Below, one piece after another: positions 1 to 5,338 of a stretch of 5,338 nucleotides of DNA. The DNA lies in assembly GCA_013361595.1 (NCBI GenBank), contig JABFXT010000788.1, positions 1 through 5,338 on the forward strand. The letters are read 5' to 3'. The translations under genes and the position numbers were made by a program. The notes under the pieces are model-generated. The model worked only from the letters and a program-made list of their open reading frames with translations, was not told the origin of the DNA and searched no databases. Every line of letters starts with the position of its first letter. Positions within the stretch are counted from its first letter, which is position 1. The stretch comes from Nocardia sp. GTDB lineage: Bacteria > Actinomycetota > Actinomycetes > Mycobacteriales > Mycobacteriaceae.

Positions 1-1
1 A

Positions 2-2212
2 CTGCTGGCCCCGCGACTCACCGAGGGTTACGCCGCCTACGGCGTGATCGCCACCGTCGAACAGATCGGCCGGATGCGCGGCGGCGCGTCGGCCGCGGTG
101 CTCAAGGCGGAACGGCGCGCGAAGATCGGGCACGGTGTCACCGGACCCGGTGCGGCGCTGTGGGTGGAGGCCGAACCGGTCGAGATCCCCGCCGCCGACG
201 GCCGCACCCGGGAACTCGCCGCCGAATACAAGAAACTCGTCGTCTCGGTGCTCCAACGTCGCGAGGCGTGGCAGATGGTCGACGCGTTCAACCAGCTCAC
301 CGATTCGTCCGCCATCGCCGATACCGCCGGCTATGCCGCGTACCTCAGCGATGAGCAGAAGCGCGAACTACTGGAAACTCCGGATGTCGCGCAGCGGCTG
401 AACCTGTTGATCGACTGGACCCGGGCCCATATCGCAGAGGCCGAGGTCACCGAGAAGATCGGTGACGAGGTCCGCGAGAACATGGAGAAGAGTCAGCGCG
501 AATTCCTGCTGCGCCAGCAACTCAACGCTATCCGCAAGGAACTGGGTGAGGACGAACCCGACGGCGCCGACGACTATCGCGCCCGGGTGGAGCAGGCCGA
601 TCTGCCCGATTCCGTGCGTGAGGCGGCGTTGCGGGAGGTCGGTCGCCTGGAGCGGTCCAGCGATCAGAGCCCCGAGAGCGGCTGGATCCGGACCTGGCTC
701 GATACCGTGCTGGAACTGCCGTGGCAGGTGAAAACCGAGGATTCCACCGATGTGGCGGCGGCCCGGGCCGTGCTCGACGCCGATCACCACGGCCTGGACG
801 AGGTGAAGGACCGGATGGTCGAGTACCTGGCGGTCCGGGCGCGGCGAGCCCAGCGCGGCCTGGAGGTCGTGGGCGGTCGTGGCTCCGGCGCGGTACTGGT
901 CCTGGCCGGTCCGCCCGGTGTCGGCAAGACCTCCCTCGGCGAATCCGTGGCCCGGGCACTCGGGCGCAAGTTCGTCCGTGTCGCCCTGGGCGGTGTGCGG
1001 GACGAGGCGGAGATCCGCGGACATCGGCGGACCTATGTGGGCGCGATGCCCGGCCGGGTCGTCCGTGCGATCAAAGAAGCGGGATCGATGAACCCGGTCG
1101 TGCTGCTGGACGAAGTCGACAAGGTCGGCTCGGATTTCCGCGGTGATCCCGCGGCGGCCCTGCTCGAGGTGCTCGATCCGGCCCAGAACCACACCTTCCG
1201 CGACCACTACCTGGATCTGGACCTGGATCTGTCCGATGTGCTGTTCCTGGCCACCGCCAATGTCATGGACACCATCCCCGGCCCGCTGCTGGACCGGATG
1301 GAAGTGATCACGGTCGACGGGTACACCGAGGACGACAAGGTCGCCATCGCCCGCGACTTCCTGCTGCCCCGGCAGCTGGAACGCAATGCGCTGACCGCCG
1401 AGGAGGTGCGGGTCACCGATGCGGCACTGCGCGAGATCGCGGCCGACTACACCCGGGAAGCCGGTGTGCGGCAACTGGAACGGCTGCTCGCCAAGGCACT
1501 GCGCAAAGCCGCGACCCGGTTGGCGGAGGTCGACGCGTCCGCCGAGCCGCTGACCGTCGATATCGGTGATCTGAAGGACTTCCTCGGCCGCCCGCGTTTC
1601 ACCCCGGATTCGGCGGAACGCACCGCCGTGCCCGGCGTGGCGACCGGACTGGCGGTCACCGGTCTCGGCGGCGATGTCCTCTATATCGAGGCCAACACCG
1701 CCGCCGGTGAACGTGCCCTGACCCTGACCGGTCAACTCGGCGATGTCATGAAGGAATCGGCGCAGATCGCGCTGACCTATGTGCGCTCGCATCTGGGTGA
1801 GATCGGTATCGAATCGGCGGTACTGGACGGGAACCTGCACGTCCACGTGCCGGCCGGGGCGGTGCCGAAGGACGGCCCGTCCGCCGGTGTCACCATGGTC
1901 ACCGCGCTGGTGTCGCTGGCTCTGGGCCGGCCGGTGCGCTCCGATGTCGGAATGACCGGTGAGGTCACCTTGAACGGCCGGGTACTGCCGATCGGCGGGG
2001 TGAAGCAGAAACTGCTCGCCGCGCAACGTGCCGGACTGAAGACGGTGTTCATCCCGGCCCGCAACGAGCCGGACCTGGACGATGTCCCGGCCGATGTACT
2101 GGCCGACCTCGACGTCCGCCCGGTGGGCGATGTCGCCGAGATCCTGGCCTACGCCATCGAACCGGTGCGCGAACCGGCTCTGGACAGCCGGACTCTGGCG
2201 GCCAGCGCCTGA
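2..2212 (+). CDS. lon: ATP-dependent Lon protease (LonA type), 5'-truncated by window edge
   Basis: Cytoplasmic homo-oligomeric AAA+ serine protease that unfolds and degrades misfolded and regulatory proteins. The frame is open from base 2, so the true start lies upstream. The window holds 736 residues of a family that is about 780 long, so roughly 45 N-terminal residues are missing. In-window numbering: the N-terminal substrate domain and coiled coil run to about residue 260, including the Lon-typical RQQLNAIRKELGE near bases 510-550. Walker A GPPGVGKT is at residues 303-310 (bases 908-931) and Walker B VVLLDE at 366-371 (1097-1114). The aromatic pore-loop YVG is at 1034-1042, followed by the LLDRMEV segment near 1288-1308. 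The proteolytic domain has DGPSAG with catalytic Ser627 (1880-1882) and GGVKQK with catalytic Lys670 (2009-2011); the 43-residue spacing matches E. coli S679/K722. All catalytic elements are intact. The GTG at 44 is internal (residue 15), not the start. A terminator follows 8 bases after the stop. Its promoter is outside the window. Confidence 0.97.
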   Translation: MLAPRLTEGYAAYGVIATVEQIGRMRGGASAAVLKAERRAKIGHGVTGPGAALWVEAEPVEIPAADGRTRELAAEYKKLVVSVLQRREAWQMVDAFNQLTDSSAIADTAGYAAYLSDEQKRELLETPDVAQRLNLLIDWTRAHIAEAEVTEKIGDEVRENMEKSQREFLLRQQLNAIRKELGEDEPDGADDYRARVEQADLPDSVREAALREVGRLERSSDQSPESGWIRTWLDTVLELPWQVKTEDSTDVAAARAVLDADHHGLDEVKDRMVEYLAVRARRAQRGLEVVGGRGSGAVLVLAGPPGVGKTSLGESVARALGRKFVRVALGGVRDEAEIRGHRRTYVGAMPGRVVRAIKEAGSMNPVVLLDEVDKVGSDFRGDPAAALLEVLDPAQNHTFRDHYLDLDLDLSDVLFLATANVMDTIPGPLLDRMEVITVDGYTEDDKVAIARDFLLPRQLERNALTAEEVRVTDAALREIAADYTREAGVRQLERLLAKALRKAATRLAEVDASAEPLTVDIGDLKDFLGRPRFTPDSAERTAVPGVATGLAVTGLGGDVLYIEANTAAGERALTLTGQLGDVMKESAQIALTYVRSHLGEIGIESAVLDGNLHVHVPAGAVPKDGPSAGVTMVTALVSLALGRPVRSDVGMTGEVTLNGRVLPIGGVKQKLLAAQRAGLKTVFIPARNEPDLDDVPADVLADLDVRPVGDVAEILAYAIEPVREPALDSRTLAASA

Positions 2213-2220
2213 TCAGGATG

Positions 2221-2263
2221 AACGGGCCCCGGTAGCTCCCCGCAGAGCTGCCGGGGCCCGTTT
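2221..2263 (+). terminator. Rho-independent terminator of lon
   Basis: Seen directly: left arm 2221-2237 pairs with right arm 2246-2262 around an 8-base loop. The stem is 17 bp with a single T-G wobble (2233/2250), is very G/C-rich and ends in TTT (2261-2263). It begins 8 bases after the lon stop codon. It should isolate the fasciclin gene from lon transcription. Confidence 0.9.
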
Positions 2264-2304
2264 CCGTATCCAGTGGATTCTTTTCGGCCGATTCCGGTCG
2301 GCGC

Positions 2305-2331
2305 CCATCCGGGACGCCGTTCCACCCGAAC
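2305..2331 (+). promoter_or_regulatory. Candidate SigK-type promoter of the fasciclin lipoprotein gene
   Basis: CCATCC (2305-2310), a 15-base spacer, then CCGAAC (2326-2331). The mycobacterial SigK consensus I recall is CCATCC for the -35 and CCGAAT for the -10, so this differs at one base. It lies between the lon terminator and the fasciclin gene, predicting a transcript start near 2338 and a leader of about 58 bases. The same geometry recurs before sigK and before the molybdo-oxidoreductase gene. Promoter activity is inferred, not shown. Confidence 0.72.
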
Positions 2332-2395
2332 TCCGTCCTGCAATGTTCGCGGTGCGGCCGCACAGGGTCGTCCTGGCCGAAAGTGATGGGAATCC

Positions 2396-3043
2396 ATGAA
2401 GAGCATGCAACGTGGTGTGCTTGCGGCGGTGTTGGTCTCGACCGCCGCTCTGCTGGGAGCGACAGCGTGTTCCGGTGACGCGGACAGCGACTCCGCCGCC
2501 CCGGCCACGAGCAGCCCGATGGCGAGTACCCAGGGTGCCGGCGATCCGGCCGCCGGTCTCGTCGGACCCGGTTGCGCCGATTACGCGGCCCAGGTCCCGG
2601 CCGGGGCCGGTTCGGTCGGGGGAATGGCGCAGGACCCGGTCGCGGTGGCGGCCTCGAACAACCCGATGTTGAAGACCCTGGTCCAGGCGGTATCGGGTCA
2701 GCTCAATCCGAAGGTGAATCTGGTCGATACGCTCAACGGCGGGGAATTCACCGTTTTCGCCCCGGTCGATTCGGCCTTCGCCGCGATCGATCCGGCGACC
2801 GTCGAGGGTTTGAAAACCGACTCCGAAACCCTGACGAAGATCCTCACCTACCACGTCGTGCCCGGCCGGATCGCACCCGCCGATATCGCCGGTGACCACG
2901 CCACGGTCGAAGGCGGCACCGTCGCGGTCACCCGGAACGGCGAGAACATCGAGGTCGGTGACGCCTCGGTGATCTGCGGCGGTGTGCAGACCGCCAATGC
3001 CACGGTGTACATGATCGACAAGGTCCTCATGCCGCCGGCCTGA
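2396..3043 (+). CDS. Fasciclin (FAS1) domain lipoprotein, MPT83/MPT70 family
   Basis: Secreted, membrane-anchored 215-residue FAS1 protein, an adhesion-type fold. In mycobacteria the homologues MPT83 and MPT70 are abundant SigK-controlled surface or secreted antigens. Residues 1-24 form a signal peptide (basic MKSMQR, hydrophobic core 8-22) ending in a lipobox-like GATAC with lipidation Cys25. A Ser/Ala/Pro/Asp-rich tether spans 26-50 and the FAS1 domain about 75-213. The H1 motif [10 protein letters not shown] is at 119-128, the YHVVPG motif starts at Tyr152-His153, and the end is [17 protein letters not shown]. Stretches such as [16 protein letters not shown] and [10 protein letters not shown] closely match MPT83 from memory. 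Cys60 and Cys194 correspond to the conserved pair that forms a disulfide in MPT70. The start at 2396 is chosen because a GATGGGA Shine-Dalgarno-like stretch ends 4 bases before it; the in-frame ATG at 2405 is a weaker alternative. The lipobox has Ala at -3, less usual than Leu, but the MPT83-like context supports a lipoprotein over the freely secreted MPT70 form. Confidence 0.95.
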   Translation: MKSMQRGVLAAVLVSTAALLGATACSGDADSDSAAPATSSPMASTQGAGDPAAGLVGPGCADYAAQVPAGAGSVGGMAQDPVAVAASNNPMLKTLVQAVSGQLNPKVNLVDTLNGGEFTVFAPVDSAFAAIDPATVEGLKTDSETLTKILTYHVVPGRIAPADIAGDHATVEGGTVAVTRNGENIEVGDASVICGGVQTANATVYMIDKVLMPPA

Positions 3044-3139
3044 CCGTTTCGCATGCGTGTGCTGGGCGAGTACACCAGACTGGCCGCATGATGCGTTGTG
3101 TTCGGCACAGTGATCTGAACAACAACCGGGACGGCGAAC
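3044..3139. other. Intergenic region between fasciclin gene and sigK promoter
   Basis: No coding signal is seen here. It contains two palindromes sharing the half-site CGCAT/ATGCG: CGCATGCG at 3050-3057 and CGCATGATGCG at 3085-3095, with centres about 36 bases apart. There is no convincing G/C-rich hairpin followed by Ts, so some read-through from the fasciclin gene into sigK is possible. The role of the palindromes is unknown. Confidence 0.45.
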
Positions 3140-3148
3140 CGATCCCGG
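3126..3148. repeat. Inverted repeat overlapping the sigK -35 element
   Basis: CCGGGA (3126-3131) and TCCCGG (3143-3148) are perfect 6-base complements separated by 11 bases. The right arm covers the last bases of the predicted sigK -35 element (3140-3145). It could be an operator or simply a by-product of GC-rich sequence. Confidence 0.3.
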
Positions 3149-3166
3149 GCGCGGGCCGGGGCGAAT
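3140..3166 (+). promoter_or_regulatory. Candidate SigK-type (autoregulatory) promoter of sigK-rskA
   Basis: CGATCC (3140-3145), a 15-base spacer, then GCGAAT (3161-3166). Each hexamer differs by one base from the recalled SigK consensus CCATCC / CCGAAT, with the same spacer as the other two sites in the window. The predicted transcript start near 3173 leaves a leader of about 22 bases that contains the GAGGA ribosome binding site. Positive autoregulation is inferred. Confidence 0.6.
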
Positions 3167-3182
3167 GCCTTGCCATGCAGTC

Positions 3183-3187
3183 GAGGA
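3183..3187 (+). promoter_or_regulatory. Ribosome binding site that sets the sigK start
   Basis: GAGGA sits 7 bases before the ATG at 3195. The upstream in-frame ATG at 3165 has no Shine-Dalgarno sequence and overlaps the predicted -10 hexamer, so it would not be on the transcript. This supports 3195 as the start. Confidence 0.75.
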
Positions 3188-3194
3188 CGCGATC

Positions 3195-3854
3195 ATGACG
3201 AATCGGCCGGGGTCCGGCCCCATCCGGCTGGCGGATTCGGAGAACGAGGACACGGCAGCATGCTCGGTCCGCACCGACGGTCACGACGACCGTGCGACGC
3301 AGCGTCGGCTCGCCGAGCTGCTGACCGCGGCCGGAGACGGCGACCGGGAGGCGTTCACCCGGTTCTACCGGGAGACCAGTCCCCGGGTATTCGGGCTGGC
3401 GCGGCGGATCCTGCGCAGCCCGGCGGCGGCCGAGGAAGCCACCCAGGAGGTATATCTCCAGGTCTGGTCGGCGGCCACCCGTTACGACCCGGCCCGGTCG
3501 AGCGCCATCGGCTGGCTGATGATGATCACCCACCGGCGTGCGGTCGACCGGGTGCGGGCCGAGGAATCGGCCACCGGTCGAGAGACCGTCTACGGGCACA
3601 CCCAGCTGGGACGCGATCACGACATCGTCTCCGAGACGGTGGATCAGCGCCTCGACGAGCAGGCGGTACGCGACTGTCTCGAGGTCCTGACCACCACGCA
3701 GCGCGAGGCGGTCGCACTCGCCTATTACAGCGGGCGCACCTACCGCGAGGTGGCCGATCACCTCGCCTCTCCGCTCCCCACGATCAAGAGCCGTATCCGC
3801 GATGGTCTGAAGCGGCTCCAGAACTGCCTGGCAGGGGTTGCCTCCGATGCCTGA
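3195..3854 (+). CDS. sigK: ECF RNA polymerase sigma factor SigK
   Basis: Extracytoplasmic-function sigma factor of 219 residues that directs RNA polymerase to its own small regulon when freed from RskA. Sigma region 2 spans about residues 53-121 (from FTRFYRETSPRVFGLARRIL through EEATQEVYLQVW to WLMMITHRRAVDRVR). Sigma region 4 spans about 160-212, with the helix-turn-helix TYREVADHLASPLPTIKSRI (182-201). Similarity to M. tuberculosis SigK (187 residues) is clear throughout, for example AHRRAVDRVR and TIKSRMRDALRSLRNCL in that protein. The N-terminus is about 30 residues longer, acidic and variable. Cys161 (3675-3677) and Cys211 (3825-3827) are 50 residues apart and sit in the same contexts (CLEVLT, NCL) as the redox-active pair reported for the M. 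tuberculosis protein; Cys23 is extra. The start at 3195 is chosen from the GAGGA site and promoter position. The last 8 bases overlap rskA, implying translational coupling and balanced sigma/anti-sigma output. Confidence 0.95.
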   Translation: MTNRPGSGPIRLADSENEDTAACSVRTDGHDDRATQRRLAELLTAAGDGDREAFTRFYRETSPRVFGLARRILRSPAAAEEATQEVYLQVWSAATRYDPARSSAIGWLMMITHRRAVDRVRAEESATGRETVYGHTQLGRDHDIVSETVDQRLDEQAVRDCLEVLTTTQREAVALAYYSGRTYREVADHLASPLPTIKSRIRDGLKRLQNCLAGVASDA

Positions 3855-4689
3855 TACCGCACCACCCGATTCGCCGGAGAACAGCGGCGACCTACTCGAT
3901 CTCGCGTTTCCGTATGCCCTCGACGCGGTGGCCGCCGCCGAGGCAGCGGAGATCGAACAGCGTTTGCGCGCCGCCGATACCGCGACCGTCCGCGACTTCG
4001 AGGCCACCGTCCGCGAGGTGCGGGAAGCGATGGCGGCGCTGTCGGTTCTCGACGCGCAGACACCGCCGGCCGAGATCGAGGCGCGGATCCTCGCGGCACT
4101 CGACAGCGCGCCGGGCGCCCGGTCCGCGGTGCGGCCCGATCCGCCGCACCACGACACGAGCGGTCCGGGCGCCGCGCCGACCGAACCGCCGGGCCCGGGT
4201 ACTACCGATGAGCTGGCTCTCGCCCGCGACCGCAGGCGCTCGCGCCGGTGGGCTGTGCTCGGCGCGGCCGCCGCGGTCGTGGTCGCGATCGGTATCGCGG
4301 TCGGTGTGGGCGTGGTCGCGCAGCGCGGCGACGAGCCGACCGGGACCGTGACCGCGCAGGAAGTGCTGAACCAGCCCGACGCCCGGATCGCCAGCACTCC
4401 GATAGGTACCGACGGCGTACTCACTGTGCACGTATCGGGTGCGCTCGGCGCGGCCACGGTCTCCTTCGACGCGACCCCGGCTCCACCGCCCGGCAGCGAC
4501 TACCAGCTGTGGCTGATCGATGCGACCGGGACACCACGTTCGGCCGGTGTGCTGACCGATCTCCCGGGTGCCGGCGATCCGTATGTCACCGAGTTCACCG
4601 GCTCCGATCAGCTCGCGATAACCCTGGAACCGGACGGCGGTTCACCCGCGCCCACGAGCGACCCGCTGGCGGCGGTACCGCTGGGCTGA
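3847..4689 (+). CDS. rskA: Membrane-bound anti-sigma-K factor RskA
   Basis: A 280-residue single-pass membrane protein that sequesters SigK on the cytoplasmic face. In mycobacteria it is removed by regulated intramembrane proteolysis (Rip1). The cytoplasmic anti-sigma domain spans about residues 12-88, with LLDLAFPYALDAV at 16-28 resembling the M. tuberculosis RskA N-terminus. A Pro/Gly/Asp-rich linker runs 89-127 and a basic patch RDRRRSRR 127-134. The transmembrane helix is about 135-158, and the extracytoplasmic RskA domain about 170-280 includes YQLWLIDATGTPRSAG, LEPDGGSPAPTS and the C-terminal PLG. The protein has no cysteine, so it is a zinc-less anti-sigma factor, as is RskA generally. 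The ATG at 3847 is preferred because AGGGG (3833-3837) lies 9 bases upstream; a TTG at 3838 directly abuts that site and is less likely. It overlaps sigK by 8 bases. It is longer than M. tuberculosis RskA (about 232 residues), mainly through the N-terminal tail and the linker. Confidence 0.93.
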   Translation: MPDTAPPDSPENSGDLLDLAFPYALDAVAAAEAAEIEQRLRAADTATVRDFEATVREVREAMAALSVLDAQTPPAEIEARILAALDSAPGARSAVRPDPPHHDTSGPGAAPTEPPGPGTTDELALARDRRRSRRWAVLGAAAAVVVAIGIAVGVGVVAQRGDEPTGTVTAQEVLNQPDARIASTPIGTDGVLTVHVSGALGAATVSFDATPAPPPGSDYQLWLIDATGTPRSAGVLTDLPGAGDPYVTEFTGSDQLAITLEPDGGSPAPTSDPLAAVPLG

Positions 4690-4697
4690 CCGCACCG

Positions 4698-4749
4698 CCC
4701 GGTCCGGAGCCGGGACTGGTGGGCCTGTAGTCGCGACCACAGGCCCACC
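4698..4749 (+). terminator. Hairpin terminator after sigK-rskA
   Basis: A perfect 11-bp stem, GGTGGGCCTGT (4718-4728) with ACAGGCCCACC (4739-4749), encloses a 10-base loop starting 29 bases after the rskA stop. A smaller hairpin CCCGG / CCGGG (4698-4702 / 4710-4714) precedes it. There is no T-tract, as is common for actinobacterial hairpin terminators, so the efficiency is uncertain. Confidence 0.65.
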
Positions 4750-4843
4750 GCCGGTCCGCCTCGGGCAGGATCCGCATCGCACCGATCTGACCTTTCGGTG
4801 ACGTCGCGCGCCGGTGTCTTCCGTGTCGCGGCCGGGAGTGACA
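4750..4843. other. Intergenic spacer between rskA hairpin and next promoter
   Basis: No gene is supported. The only structure seen is a weak 5-bp hairpin CACCG / CGGTG near 4781-4801. The spacer precedes the candidate SigK promoter at 4844. Confidence 0.4.
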
Positions 4844-4870
4844 CCATCCGCAGTGGGGGTTGTGACGAAT
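4844..4870 (+). promoter_or_regulatory. Candidate SigK-type promoter of the molybdo-oxidoreductase gene
   Basis: CCATCC (4844-4849) is a perfect match to the recalled SigK -35. A 15-base spacer is followed by ACGAAT (4865-4870), which has one mismatch to CCGAAT. The predicted transcript start is near 4877, with a leader of about 42 bases. Spacing is identical to the sites at 2305 and 3140, which makes chance less likely. Confidence 0.7.
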
Positions 4871-4908
4871 TCCCAGCTGCCGGGGCGTCCCGCTCCGAGG
4901 AGACGAAC

Positions 4909-4913
4909 GAGGA
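4909..4913 (+). promoter_or_regulatory. Ribosome binding site for the membrane molybdo-oxidoreductase gene
   Basis: GAGGA lies 5 bases before the ATG at 4919. A second, stronger GAGGAGA (4897-4903) is 15 bases from that ATG and has no suitably placed start codon of its own. This site therefore fixes the start at 4919. Confidence 0.65.
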
Positions 4914-4918
4914 CGCTG

Positions 4919-5338
4919 ATGCAGGAGACGACGAGTTCGGCCGGTTCCACCGGCTCGGATCAACAGGACCGGCGCACCGTCGGACGGGTCGCGGCGGGAC
5001 TGAGCGGTCTGGTGGCCGCCGCGGTCGTCCTCGGCGTCGGTGAACTGGCCGCGGCCCTGATCGTTCCGGAGGCCTCGCCGTTCGTGGCGACCGGGGCGAC
5101 CGTGGTCGACCACACTCCACAGGCGTTGCGTGAATTCGCCATCGAACAGTTCGGCACCCGCGACAAACCGGTCCTGTTCCTGTGCATGGGCGCGGTCATG
5201 GTGGTGCTCGCCGTGGTGGCGGGGCTGCTGGAACGCCGCCGACCCTACGGTAGTGCGCTGCTGGCCGGGCTCGCGGTGGTCGTCGGTATCGCCGTCCTCC
5301 AGCGCCCCACCGCCACCGCGGTGTACGTGGTGCCGATC
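4919..5338 (+). CDS. Membrane-anchored molybdopterin-dependent oxidoreductase (sulfite oxidase-like), N-terminal part, 3'-truncated
   Basis: The frame is open from the ATG at 4919 to the window edge (140 codons, no stop seen). A polar N-terminus (residues 1-20) is followed by TM1 at about 24-48, containing GVGEL. A loop then carries a signature resembling actinobacterial sulfite-oxidase-like membrane proteins: VVDHTPQALREFAIEQFGT at 62-80, followed by RDK. TM2 is about 84-104, a basic turn ERRRPYG follows, and TM3 is about 111-127. In that family several N-terminal helices precede an extracytoplasmic molybdopterin-binding domain (Oxidored_molyb, then Mo-co dimerisation), which would lie beyond the window. 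The family role is redox chemistry on the outer face of the membrane; the substrate is unknown. The ATG is set by GAGGA 5 bases upstream, and a candidate SigK promoter precedes it. Membrane topology is clear from the sequence. The molybdoenzyme identity rests on recalled N-terminal similarity and is unconfirmed without the catalytic domain. Confidence 0.8.
   Translation, partial: MQETTSSAGSTGSDQQDRRTVGRVAAGLSGLVAAAVVLGVGELAAALIVPEASPFVATGATVVDHTPQALREFAIEQFGTRDKPVLFLCMGAVMVVLAVVAGLLERRRPYGSALLAGLAVVVGIAVLQRPTATAVYVVPI

Noticed and set aside
1209..1230. Repeat encoding LDLDLDL in Lon
   Set aside because: This matches the usual position and length of the acidic/hydrophobic strand before LSDV in Lon proteins, so it is not an expansion.
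368..2026. Long open frame (about 550 codons) on the minus strand across lon
   Set aside because: It is a shadow of lon. The plus-strand frame has all Lon catalytic motifs, while the antisense product is low-complexity with no recognisable domain. Long antisense frames are expected in GC-rich DNA.
3220..3246. CCATCC at 3220-3225 as a fourth SigK-type promoter
   Set aside because: The bases 15 downstream are AGAACG, lacking the CGAA core, and the site is inside the sigK coding sequence.
3838..3849. TTG at 3838 as the rskA start
   Set aside because: It directly abuts the AGGGG site with no spacing. The ATG at 3847 has a 9-base spacing and is a better codon.
3170..4351. Plus-strand open frame of about 390 codons in a second frame over sigK and rskA
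   Set aside because: It is Arg/Pro/Gly-rich, typical of an out-of-frame shadow in GC-rich sequence. SigK and RskA explain the same bases.
3027..4457. Long minus-strand open frame across sigK-rskA
   Set aside because: It runs antisense through two clearly recognised genes, and its product is Ala/Ser/Arg/Gly-rich with no family resemblance.
4798..5043. Open frame 4798-5043 on the plus strand
   Set aside because: It covers the candidate promoter and overlaps the membrane protein gene in another frame. It has no ribosome binding site and no recognisable protein.
1..5338. CRISPR arrays, tRNA or rRNA genes, insertion sequences, attachment sites
   Set aside because: No spaced direct repeats, cloverleaf, rRNA-like sequence, transposase motifs or flanking inverted repeats were seen. 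Composition appears uniform across the window.

Overview
The window looks like chromosomal DNA from a high-GC actinobacterium of the Nocardia / Rhodococcus / Mycobacterium group (Mycobacteriales). I infer this from the strong G/C bias at third codon positions, the GTG/ATG starts, and close matches to mycobacterial proteins I know from memory: an MPT83-like fasciclin lipoprotein, SigK and RskA. A Nocardia-like genome is my best guess. M. tuberculosis is unlikely, because it lacks Lon and has sigK-rskA far from mpt83. All real genes lie on the plus strand and no gene-free gap exceeds about 230 bases.

Layout: (1) positions 2-2212 hold most of an ATP-dependent Lon protease, cut off at the left edge, followed by a strong intrinsic terminator (2221-2262). 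(2) 2396-3043 encodes a secreted fasciclin-domain lipoprotein of the MPT83/MPT70 family. (3) 3195-3854 and 3847-4689 are an overlapping pair encoding the ECF sigma factor SigK and its single-pass membrane anti-sigma factor RskA, followed by a hairpin (4718-4749). (4) 4919-5338 is the start of a multi-pass membrane protein whose N-terminus matches the membrane-anchored, sulfite-oxidase-like molybdopterin oxidoreductases of actinobacteria. It runs off the right edge before its catalytic domain.

How it fits together: the most informative signal is regulatory. The three transcription units after lon (fasciclin gene, sigK-rskA, molybdo-oxidoreductase) each have, just upstream, a site of the form C[C/G]ATCC, exactly 15 bases, then NCGAA[T/C]. 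This resembles the mycobacterial SigK promoter (CCATCC / CCGAAT, as I recall it). The region therefore reads as a self-contained, autoregulated SigK regulon. RskA would hold SigK at the membrane; release would switch on sigK itself, a surface lipoprotein and an envelope redox enzyme. SigK keeps two cysteines 50 residues apart, matching the redox-sensitive pair described for M. tuberculosis SigK, so the whole circuit may respond to envelope or cellular redox state. The individual families are known. The compact linkage with the molybdoenzyme and the three matching promoters are what deserve follow-up.
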